The notes beneath the pieces were generated by a model. It saw only the letters and a list, made by a program, of their open reading frames with translations, searched no databases and had not been told where the DNA came from. The position numbers were made by a program, and so were the translations under genes. A stretch of 64,000 nucleotides of DNA, from assembly GCA_009763385.1 (NCBI GenBank), contig VDCT01000868.1, forward strand, positions 1 to 64,000, in the 5' to 3' direction. Origin of the DNA: Coix lacryma-jobi var. lacryma-jobi (lineage: Eukaryota; Streptophyta; Magnoliopsida; Poales; Poaceae). Shown piece after piece: positions 12,363 to 22,071 of the stretch; within the stretch, counting starts at the first letter, position 1, and each line of letters starts with the position of its first letter.

Positions 12363-13879
12363 TGTTGACGGTCCTTAAACCCCTGTTTTACCGTCAACAT
12401 TTGACCCTAAAACCCACCAAAAAGGCATGAAACGTAGTCAAATAGGTTTCAAACTAACCGAATTCCACATGTCAATAGAATTTTATTTGAATGCAGGATT
12501 TGAACCAAATTTGGACATTTTGACCCACCAGGAGACGAGCCCACTCAACAGAGCCCAAATGGGCCGAGGAGGGGTGGCGCCCGCCACCCCTAGGTGGCGG
12601 CCCGCTAGTCCCAAGTGGCGCCCGCCACTTGGGTTGGCCAACTTCACCCCTCTGCCACGTCACTGATCCGTGTGACCTCCCCAGGGCCAAATCTCGGCCC
12701 TTGGTCACTAGGTCAGTGACATCGGACGGCTCAGGAGAGAGTGGCGCGGATCAAGGGTGATGGGCGGTTGCTAGGACATGCAACCGACCTCCAAACCGCC
12801 TCGGACAACCACCTGGATGCCGTTGAAGCCAAGATGGTGCATCCAACGATGAGGGAGGTGGCGGCCGCCAGTGGGGAGTGGCGCCCGCCACTTGACCTAA
12901 CCTAGGTCGGGTGGTTGCCCACTATAAATACCCCCCCTCACTTCTCAAGCTATAAATACCCCCTGGAGGCACCTCTCCATTCGTACCATTCCAAGCAGAG
13001 CAACTCCAAGCTAGAGAAGTGAGAGCTAGGTTAGAAGCTTAGAGAGCTTAGGCAAGTAGGTAGCTAGTTGAGCAAGGCATCTCGCCCTCGCGGTAGCACT
13101 GCTCAAGGCTTAGCTCAAGAGTAGAGGCGTGCGAGTGATCGCTCTGGAGCTGGGAAGAGTTTTCCTTCATCTCCAGTTCAGGTTTTGCTCTTGTTACTCA
13201 AGCATTTTAACTTTATTCTATTTTATCATTTCAAGTATTTACTTTACTCTACTTATCAGTATTGAGTGCTATACTTGATTGATTGCTTGAGTGCCTAGCT
13301 ATCCTATAGTTTCAATTCACTTAGTCATAGTAGTTAATCTCTAGTGAGCTTAGTGTTTGATCTTTGCCAATAGGTTGCTTAGTTAGTTAGTGTTTATCTT
13401 ATTAAGTCAAGTGTTTGCTCTGACGTCCGCAAGGGTGTCTCTATTCAGAGCTAGGATAGAGATAGTTGGAATATAGTTAAGCGTGGTGCTTAGTTATAGA
13501 CCTACCTTCAGATACGGCTGGACCCCCGGATAGCTGTGGTAGCAAGCAGGTGGTGGCAGCCCTGTGCGCCTTGAATTCCACCACGTAGTTGGCAGTTTAA
13601 CAGTAAGGCTCGTTGTGCTAGCGTTCAACCTAAGTAAGTGGTAAAGGCTAGTACGCCTCGATACTTGACAAGATAGGACTAAAACTATACTCAACTTGGT
13701 TGCTTTATTGTCTTTTGCCTGCCCTGCTTCATCATTATCTTGCTTGGTAGTTATCTTGCTTAGTGGTCACCCAGGTTAGTACCTAGTTATCCTTAGTTAC
13801 CTTATTTATCCTACACCCCCTACCTATCGATCCACCATACCTTAACCATTCCTTTCATCCTTACCTAGCCATCCATATT
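12363..13879 (+). repeat. Partial 3' LTR of M
   Basis: The LTR begins with a perfect inverted repeat, TGTTGACGGT (12363-12372) and ACCGTCAACA (12390-12399). It contains three palindromes on a GTGGCGCCCGCCAC core (12571-12590, 12611-12632 and near 12877-12893) and two TATAAATA boxes. The sequence stops at 13879, where the I LTR begins, so the LTR's 3' end is missing. Confidence 0.6.
12923..12958 (+). promoter_or_regulatory. Duplicated TATA box in the M LTR
   Basis: TATAAATACCCCC occurs twice, at 12923 and 12951, 28 bp apart. This looks like a local duplication of the core promoter. Transcription would begin about 30 bp downstream of one or both boxes. Confidence 0.5.
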
Positions 13880-14284
13880 TGAAGGACTGAAAATGCTAAA
13901 GCAAGGCGACCAGAGGGGGGGTGAATGGGAGCCTAAAATTCTTTCTAGAAATTACGGCCTCTGTCCCAACAAAATCAACCCCAAGAGCAAAACTGACACA
14001 AGTGATGTCCACGACCCAAGATAATGGGTGGATGTTCCCTAGGAACACAGCGTGACACCACAAAAGCTCCCTCCTCGAAATCCACACAAGTCAACTAGTG
14101 ACAGGATGGAGTTTGGGTAACCTCAACCTCCCCCGAGCAACGCGAGGGGGATTCAGGCAAACTCGCAAAGCGGGAAGCCCGGTTTCTGTAGAGCACAGAG
14201 TCGGGAATCCAACGCAAAAAGCGGATCTCAAATCGGAGCTCGAACGCAAAAGATACGGATGAAAACGCGCAAACACTGCACTGA

Positions 14285-14725
14285 CCGGACTCACTGGTGC
14301 GTCCGGTCGATAGGCACCGGACGCGTCCGGTCAATCAAAAATGCGTTTGGGAGCTCTCTGTAAACGACCGGACTCACGGTGTCGGAGCGTCCGGTCACTC
14401 ACAGTGCGTCCGGTCACTGCAATACAACAATGAACAGGAGTAGCAGCGCGTCCGGTCAGAGCTCAGCTGGTGCGTCCGGTCGCACAAAATGGCTTCTGAC
14501 AGCACTGATCGGACTCAAGGTGCGTCCGGTCAGGAACGATCGGACGCGTCCGGTCCACAGAAACTCATCTCGGGAGCTCTCTGTGTTGGACCGGACTCTG
14601 CGTGGAGGTGCGTCCGGTCGACCCCCGTCAGCGTCCGGTCACCACGCGCGAACTGGACAGCGCGGGTGTTCAACGATCGGACTCTGGCTCGGTGCGTCCG
14701 GTCGCTATGAGGAAGCGTCCGGTCA
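14285..14725 (-). repeat. Palindromic word array (CGTCCGGTC type), I 3' LTR
   Basis: More than ten copies of GCGTCCGGTC lie within 440 bp, several as the full palindrome ACCGGACGCGTCCGGT. The second LTR repeats the array at 22478-22920. Confidence 0.8.
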
Positions 14726-15582
14726 CCCCGACCAGTCCCTGTTCGTCCACCGAATCGACCCGATCTCCCTCAAATCAAAAGCACTAGAGCTCTAACTTCG
14801 TGTGAGGGGTCACAAGGATGTTAGTGAGCTACTCCTAAGAGATCATGGCTCGAACCTAACTCCAAATCGGTGAATCGAAGAAAACGGTGAGGAACGGGCA
14901 AGAACTCGATTCCAAAACTAAATCCGCCCGATCTGCGAGTTCGTGGTATTAGAGAAATTCCTTTGGTAGAAAGAAGACTCTCATGAAGCTACACAAGATG
15001 GTTCAAACGGATTTGCGAATCTTCCCTCGAAACAAGAATTCTCGTGAAGAACGAAAGAGGGGAAAACGTGCAAACGCGAAGAACAAAATTGCAAGACAAA
15101 TTAAAGCACGAATTTGATCCTTGGACTCCGAGGAATGGATGATTCATTAATCTCTCGGTGTACGGGCTACAAGCCACTCCAGCAGATCAAAGCTTGGATG
15201 GCGAAAAGCTCAAGAACAAGAGCCAACTCTCCTAACCCTAGCCTACTCTCACAGGAACAAAATGAGAGAGAGACACCACCTAGCACTCCCAGGATGCGGC
15301 TGCCCTAGCAGCCCCTCCATATATATAGGCGCACGTCCTAATGACCAAAGCGCCCTTACATTAAGCACTCGACCCAAATACCCCAAGGGGTAAAACCGTC
15401 CAGTCCTGACAGTTTCGATCCGACGGCCACGCCCGCACATCCGGTAGCTTTGCCTCAACGCGACCTCCCTGATGCCGCCACGTGCCGCACCGTCGATCGC
15501 GCCGCGCCTTCTCACCGATAGCTTCGCCGCAACGCAAGCCTCTCGGTGCTGCCACGCGTCGACCGTCCTTTCGGACCAACCC

Positions 15583-15747
15583 CCTGGTTTTGAGGCCCAA
15601 ACCAGGCAAACCGGCCACCCCGAGTTTTGAGGCCCAAACTCGGAAACCCGCAGCCCAGGTTTGAGGCCCAACCTGGAAACCGTCCACCCCGAGTTTTGAG
15701 GCCAAACTCGAAAACCCGCGCGCCCAGGTTTTGAGGCCCAAACTTGG
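15583..15747 (-). repeat. Array of 24-nt hairpins, I 3' LTR
   Basis: Five units with the loop TGAGGCCC have arm pairs CCTGGTTT/AAACCAGG, CCGAGTTT/AAACTCGG (twice) and CCAGGTTT/AAACCTGG or its AAACTTGG variant. The second LTR has the array at 23784-23951. Confidence 0.78.
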
Positions 15748-16394
15748 AAACCGTCGATGGTAGCTTTTTGAGGCTCAGCTACCGAACCGCACCGTAGACG
15801 GGATGTGGTTCTCACACCCCGACCACCGGCACCGATGCCGATGCATGTCCAGCCTCCACGCCGGGCACAACGCCTTCGCCATCCTCCTTGACTCGGCCGA
15901 CGGCACTTGCGCTGCACGCAAGCCCGTGTCCGACCTCCCGCTAAGTGCCACGACACCATCGTCTTCCTCCCGACTCGGCCGATGCACCGCACATCCCCAT
16001 GTGCTCTCGCTCGTTGATGCCACGTGCCAGCTACCACAGCTGGTCCTCTGGCCCTCTGGTCCCTCAGTCCAAGCCTCACGTCCGCCCTCATCGCTCGGTA
16101 CCTCGGCATGGCACGTCCGCCGCACGGCACGCCCATCCTTCACCGCACCCGATCCGTCGCACGGCACGTCTCAACTTGACCTTCACCTCGCCATAGACCA
16201 CTGTATCTGAGCTCCACACCTGCACATCAACACAGCCAAGAGACACATGTCGCACACGCACACCAACACGAAAACACACACAACTCACGCCACCGGTTAG
16301 TCATAAACATTAAGCGCATAGCAAATAATGACTGAACCGGGTAAAAGCCTCAAACCTTCCTCAACACAGTCAATCATTCATCATATGTATTCTC

Positions 16395-16407
16395 AATCTC
16401 CCCTTGA
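16395..16407 (-). other. Polypurine tract of element I
   Basis: The minus strand reads CATCAAGGGGAGAT directly before the LTR start. Further AAGGGGGAGA-like runs recur nearby (16729-16788, and 17490-17720). Several polypurine tracts before the 3' LTR are typical of Sireviruses. Confidence 0.7.
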
Positions 16408-16840
16408 TGAATGCATTGACTGACAATAAAATCAAAAAGGAAGGGTTTGAAGGCCAGTCTCACTCAAGTGCCCAAAAGCCAGGTAAAAGCAAACACAAGG
16501 CCACTTGAGAGAGGGAGGATCATGAAAACTCCAAATAAAAACTCTCGGTCCCAAAAGAAATGGGAAAAGCGGGCAAAGCCTCCACAAACCGAAGAGTCAA
16601 GAGAAGACAAGAGTTTCATGAATCCCAAAAAGGCACTCGAAAACCAATCTCAAAAATTGTCAAACAATCATCACAAAAGAAACCAAGGTACTTATCCACT
16701 TCAATTCACTTGGTCAATTTACTCCCCTTTATCTCCCCATTGATGATTAAGTCACTTGGGGTTTCTAAATTTCTCCCCCTTGATGATTGAATTGACAAAA
16801 ACTAGGCAAAAGAGATGGTTTGAGATACCAGAGCCGAAAA

Positions 16841-17301
16841 CTTGGTCCCCAAAGACATGGGCAACGGCTCAACGCAACCAAGCGAAGGATCGGGCAACAA
16901 CTCAACAAGTGCAAAACTCGATCAAAGAGCAAAAGACTTGGTTCCCAAAGACATGGGCAACGGCTCGACGCAACCAAGTCAAAAATGAGCTACTCCTCAA
17001 GAAGAGGCAGAAAAGGGGCTCAACACCGCTAGCTCAAGGCTCGACACCAAATGAGGCTGAAACAGCGCATAAGAAGCAAAACTGCTAGTCCCTCAAGATA
17101 GAGGCACAGAGGCTGAACACAACTAGCAGAAGATTTGATACCAATTAAAATCAGCCACAAATTGGTGAAAACAGCTAGTTCCTCAAGACAGAGGCAAAAC
17201 GGCTCAACACAACTAGCTGAAGGCTCCATCCAATCAAAAATACCAAGCAAAAACTGCTAGTCCCTCAAGAGAGAGGCAAAACGGCTCAACACGACTAGCA
17301 G
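16841..17301 (-). ncRNA. Array of six covarying hairpin units before the 3' LTR (I, copy 1)
   Basis: Six units of about 42-46 nt share an inner core (CCTC or CCCA, then AAGACA-like loop, then GAGG or TGGG, then a GGCTCAACAC segment) and are closed by outer stems that differ but always pair: CTTGGT/ACCAAG, GACTTGGTT/AACCAAGTC, GAGCTA/TAGCTC, CTGCTAGT/ACTAGCAG, CAGCTAGTT/AACTAGCTG, CTGCTAGT/ACTAGCAG. No reading frame explains them. The array lies in the 3' untranslated part of the element, where it would be present in its RNA. Calling it an RNA structure is an inference from the covariation. Confidence 0.65.
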
Positions 17302-20027
17302 GCTCGATACCAATGCCTTACGGCCAAACATGCTCCGCACCAATGGAAAACCAATCGAAGCGTACCAATTGAAGGAACACAAGAAAGGTTCAATTCCAAT
17401 TGAAAAAGCCCAAGAAAAAGGCTCAAGGCGAAATGGAGCACAATCACTCGGAGCATGCGGAGAAGTAGCAAGACAAAAGCAACTCCCCCTGAAAGCAAGC
17501 CTATATACAAAAGCTATGCAATACAGCTCATGACATCAATTGCATTCCATACCGAAAGATGGATACCAATTGGAACACATAAAAGAGCTATACCGAGTGA
17601 AAAAGAACATAAAAGAGCTAAACTCCCCCTCGCTCAAAGCTCTCCCCAAAATGCATGACTCTCCCCTTTGTGCCAACACTCAAGCTCCCCCTTGAAAACA
17701 GCTTCTCCCCTTGACAAAAGGGAACATGCTGAGGGGTTTTAACATTTTTCACAAAGTTGACACAAACACAAGACAAGTCATCCAAAAGCATATGGGGGCA
17801 ATTGAAAAGCATTGAAAGTGGCCCGAAACCAATTGACGGTGACCACAAAGAATATCGGAGCTGGGGGTATGCACACTAGGCATAAAATGCAACAGCTTCA
17901 AGTGTATAGCAATCAGAATGAAAAGATGCTCAAAAGGGTGCTGCCCTGAAAGTGTAGCAATCAACACAAATGCTAGCTAAGGCTCAAACTGATCAAATGA
18001 ATACGAAATATGAACAATTAATCATATGAGCAGTTTTAAGCCATTTGAAAAGGAGTTCACCTCTAAAATAGCACTTAGCATGGATAGACAGGAAATCAAC
18101 CAAGTGCTAACTCAAGTATAAAAGGTGAACTACCCCTAGCAAAGTTCAATCATCATGCAATAGAATGAAGCATAAACTTGTGTCATTTTTCAAATTTTAT
18201 TGGAGATTTGCAGCGGTATTAACACAAGTTCAAATTAAAGCATGTGATTGCGAGAGGTTAAAAGCATGGTCATTGCCTAACTTTTCAACGGGCTAAGCCT
18301 ATGCAAGAAAAGCAATCGGAAGCTTAAAGCGCCGGTTTCGGTCTTACACTACACATGCAATCCCATCTCGATCTTTTCATTTCACTAGACTTGGATCAAG
18401 TGTTAAGCACAAGGTAAATATGAACAATCCAAGCAAGTGAATGACTCAGTGCAAGAGACATAGCAACCTAGCATACAAAAGATAGCACAAGTGATCTCAA
18501 CACATCCTACCCATGCTAGTTGCCAATCTCAATGGTGAACAAATTATAGGTTTCATAGTTAATTAGTCAAGTTCACCATTTGCAAAAATAGCTTAGCTCA
18601 TAACAGGGATCAAAAAAAGAGCCTAAGCTACAAGCATCATCATGAATAAGCAGGGCATACCAAAAAGAGCACAATCTCATTCTCATTGTTATATACATGA
18701 AGCTCTAAAATGCAAGATACACATGATGAAATGCATGCAAAGCTAGCCTATAAGGAACGGATCAAAAGCTAGTCTAAAAAGGGAAACCCAAAGCAAAAGG
18801 GTATCGAGAGAAGCCCAACTAAGATACAACAAGCAAAATGCTTCCCCAACTAAAAAGGGAAACACACATCCAGCTCACAAGCGAAGAGCAAGGAAACACT
18901 CAAGCGACAGCCAGCAAAATCCACATCAAAAAGACCACACAGCAGAAAGGGGTCGAAGAAGGAGTGTACCAAAAACCGAACTCAGAAGTGTGTCGGAGGT
19001 ACCTCACGTAGCGCATGACCGCCTGCTGGTGTGATGCCCGAGGGGACGCCTGATGCTGCTAAACTCCGGGGTGCCTGCCTCGCCGGAGTCGTCTCCCCCT
19101 CGCCTGATGCTGTCGCTCGCCCAGGTGCTGCTGGTGCTCACTGGAGAGCTGCTCGAACGGAACCCCAAGTCGTGGAAGAAGTGGGATCGGGTCCGTGAGC
19201 CGAAATGCTCTCTCCAGGCTCCTGTTCTCCTGCACACTCAAAAAGCAGAAGAAAACACAAGGCATTGTCTCGTCTAGTGTGACCTCAAGGTCTCCACGAA
19301 AACGGTTAGTCACATAAGCATAAGGTGAATTCTCAAGAAAAGAGAGATCTACCTATGAATGATACCGCAAGGAGATCTGAACTCAAACTAGCCTAGACTG
19401 CCATGCAATAGGATAAAGCACTGTATAGCAAAATGCAGCCTAAAGACATGATCAACCAAACATAGCCTATACCTCAACACATGCTACAATGCAAGGTAAT
19501 GATAGCAATAGATCCAAAAGCATGTAACATGATAAAATCGAGGAAAGACTAGTGCTCAAACTAATCATATCAACAGGCTACATGTAGCTACATAAAACTA
19601 GCACCTGAAAAGTGATACCTAACGAACATCATACCTCTACAAGTAAAGCTCATGGAGAAGCATGGTAAAACATGGTACAATGTTCATGAGGATGACAAGA
19701 CTAGCATGAAAAGTGGATAGTCCACAAAAGCTATACATAAAGCTAGCATGACATGATATACAGGATAACACATGCTAGACTAAAGCAAAACATGATACAA
19801 AAGAAAATGTACATGTAACAACTATACAAGTGAGCACATGAAGAACCATCTCATACCACAAGCAATAGACCATGAATGTACAAGGTATGAGTGTATATGA
19901 AACTCACCAAGCTATACAAACCTCTTTGGAGGCAAATCTAGGCGGGATGCAGAGAACCATCACACTTGATCACATCTAAAAGATCAAGCTCCATCAGGCG
20001 CATGTTCTCCACCCCGTGTCCTCATAT
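17302..20027 (-). other. Non-coding internal region of element I
   Basis: About 2.7 kb contains no credible reading frame on either strand. In other Sireviruses this place holds pol and the 3' region. The part near 17490-17720 is rich in CTCCCCCT, which is polypurine on the element's strand. The segment 17302-18592 is repeated at 25511-26795. Short ORFs at 19004-19313 overlap on both strands and match nothing I recognise. Confidence 0.6.
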
Positions 20028-21885
20028 CTACACACAAGAGGACAAAGTAACCCAAGCCTTGGATCCCGAAGGGTTAGCAAGCATGTACTTGGGGATCCAG
20101 GACTTGGTCACAAATCTCAACTTCTCATGTGGGTTAGCATGATGCAAATGTTGGTTCAAAAGTGATTTTGAAACACCCTTGGAAGCATTCCTCAAAGGAC
20201 AACTCGAGGAGAAGAACGAGTCATACCACGGGAAAAGAGGCAAACATCTTCTAAGGTTTTTGTAGAAGAACCAATGGATGCACCATGAGAAGCATGACGT
20301 GGACAAGAGAAGAAGCAGCAGTAGAAGCATGTCCATGACCATGACCTATCCCACTAGAAAAGGAGTCATAAAACCCATCAACAAAAATGGGCTTCTTACT
20401 AGGAACACAAGCGTTCATGCCATGAGACGGCTATGAACCACCAACTTCCTAGAAGAGCGAGCTTGGCGCAAGCGTTTGGCACGCCGATAGCAAAAGCTTT
20501 CTTGATGCCCATCTTTCTCACAAAAAGAGCAATGGTACAAAGGCCTACTGGAAGGCACACCATTCTCCGACAAGTGAGAAGTCCCTTGGGACTTAGAGCA
20601 AGAAGCATCAACAACCACCTTGGTGCCAACACTAGGAGCACACGTGCCATGGGAAAGGTTATGCGGCTTCCTAAAAGCCTTAGCTCGAATTCGCCGCTCG
20701 TGCTTGACACGGCGAAAACAAAAATCGAGCGAATGTCCCTCCTTCTTGCAAAAGGTGCAATGGAAACCAGATTGGGAGGACGAGTCCCAAAAACATGAGA
20801 AGCACCTTTGTCAAGAGAAGTCCCTTGGACATCACCCGAAGAAACAACAAGGTGGGAGTAGCTATGAAAGAGCTATCCGAAACCTTGGCACTAGTGCTAA
20901 CATCAAAAGACTCACGCGCAACACAAGAACTCAACTCCGGTCGCAAAGATGCAGACTTGGAAACATCGACATCGGAGTTGGAAGAAAAGCGTGACTCAAA
21001 AGACTTAGCACAAAGGCTCTTGCACCTTTTAGCTAAAACCTCATTCTCAAACATGAGGCGATCACAAGTACCACATGGAGCATTTTTAAGATTCTCCATC
21101 TCCTCTCTAATGCACTTGGCATATGTGGTACGCAAGAGCTCAATTTCTTTTCAAGGTTGGCACTCATATCATTGTGCTCAACCAACTTGGCGCTCATATC
21201 ATCGCGCAAAGCTTTCAAAGCCAAAACTTCTTTTTCCAAATCAATGCATGATGTGCAAATGAAATCGGTGGAAGAAACATCACCAGAAACATCAAGCAAA
21301 GAATCCTGATTAGCACAAGAAGTAAGGCAAGCATCTTTATTTAAAGAGCATGAGCTACAAGGCCTAGCATTTATCTCATCAATTTTAGCCCTAGCATGCT
21401 CAAGGTCATCTACACATGTCCTGTGAATCAGACTATATTCTCTAAGTCTAGCAACAAAAGATTCACAGTTGTCACATGGCAGAGAAGCATTTGACTTTAG
21501 CAAGGCTATTTCATTTTTAGCACAATCAAGGTCCTTGCCCAAGTCAATGCAAACTAAACATGGTGAGGTTGGAGGCATTGGATTTCAACATTTTATTTTC
21601 AGTTTTAAGCTAGCAAGAGAAAAGCGTAGCTCAATCAACCTTCCTAACCATGTCACTACAGGAGGTGCAAGGTAAAGAGATACTAGACTTCAAATCACAA
21701 AGCTTGTGCAAGCTCACAAGTCCACGAGCAAGTATACCTCTCTTGGCCTTGCGAAGTTGACATAGGAGATCCTCCGGTGTGAAAGCTCGTCATGTGTAGG
21801 AGATTCAGCACATCTTCACCTCGCGATCCCTATCATCAACTGCACTCCTCCTTCTTCCCAAGATGTCGTCCATGGAACCATTCAT
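20028..21885 (-). pseudogene. gag: Gag remnant of element I (coiled coil and two zinc knuckles)
   Basis: The likely start is the ATG at 21885. The fragments read, in order, a LRKAKRGILARGLVSLHKL segment, a Cys-rich coiled-coil region (21578-21030) with repeated SLPCDNC, PCSSCS and CTSCIDLEKEVLAL motifs, a first knuckle CTFCKKEGHSLDFC (about 20760-20710), a second knuckle CSFCEKDGHQESFC (about 20550-20500), and a C-terminal SWIPKYMLANPSGSK segment (about 20100) typical of the end of Sirevirus gag. The N-terminal UBN2 region found in F, E and K is missing between the primer site and this frame. At least four frameshifts are present. The product would be an RNA-binding gag fragment. Confidence 0.75.
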
Positions 21886-22057
21886 GCTGAAAGACAAAGA
21901 CATACTTGAAGAAGAACTTGGTGCACTCCAAAAGCACCGTTAGTGTTAGCAAGATAAAAGCTTAACACCTCGGCAAACTAAAAGCCGGAAACTCACCGCT
22001 CTCAAAAGGTCGCCTTCGCGGATCCGGAACCAGTTAAGGTAGAGAGATCCCTAACAG

Positions 22058-22069
22058 GCTCCGATACCA
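22058..22069 (-). other. Primer-binding site of element I (initiator Met tRNA)
   Basis: The minus strand reads TGGTATCGGAGC, two bases inside the right LTR. It shows that the LTR at 22072-24602 is the 5' LTR for the internal region 16395-22071. Confidence 0.85.
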
Positions 22070-22071
22070 AT

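Larger units (their letters stand above)
10607..13879 (+). mobile_element. Athila-like Ty3/gypsy element M, 3' part
   Basis: The sequence before 12362 ends in the CTCGAGGACGAGCAAC and AGCTTGGGGGAGCT pattern that typically precedes the 3' LTR of Athila-type grass elements. An LTR starting TGTTGACGGT follows and is cut at 13879 by Sirevirus I. The left end is cut at 10606 by Sirevirus F. The lineage assignment rests on these motifs only, because no coding domain is left. Confidence 0.6.
13880..16394 (-). repeat. 3' LTR of element I
   Basis: The LTR is 2515 bp. On the minus strand it starts TGAGAATACA (16394) and ends CTTCA (13880). It contains a GCGTCCGGTC palindrome array (14285-14725), covarying 24-nt hairpins (15583-15747) and a TATATATA box (15319-15326). 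It is closely similar to the LTR at 22072-24602; most differences are single-base indels. Confidence 0.87.

Noticed and set aside
16841..17301. CRISPR-like repeat array
   Set aside because: Units are self-complementary relatives with similar content throughout, there are no unique spacers, and the context is a eukaryotic retrotransposon.
20028..20342. A Leu-rich start (eight Leu in a row) that looks like a membrane or signal segment, possible env gene
   Set aside because: The run comes from a shifted reading of a Ser/Ala/Thr-coding stretch in the gag C-terminal region; the downstream SWIPK...NPSGSK part marks it as gag.
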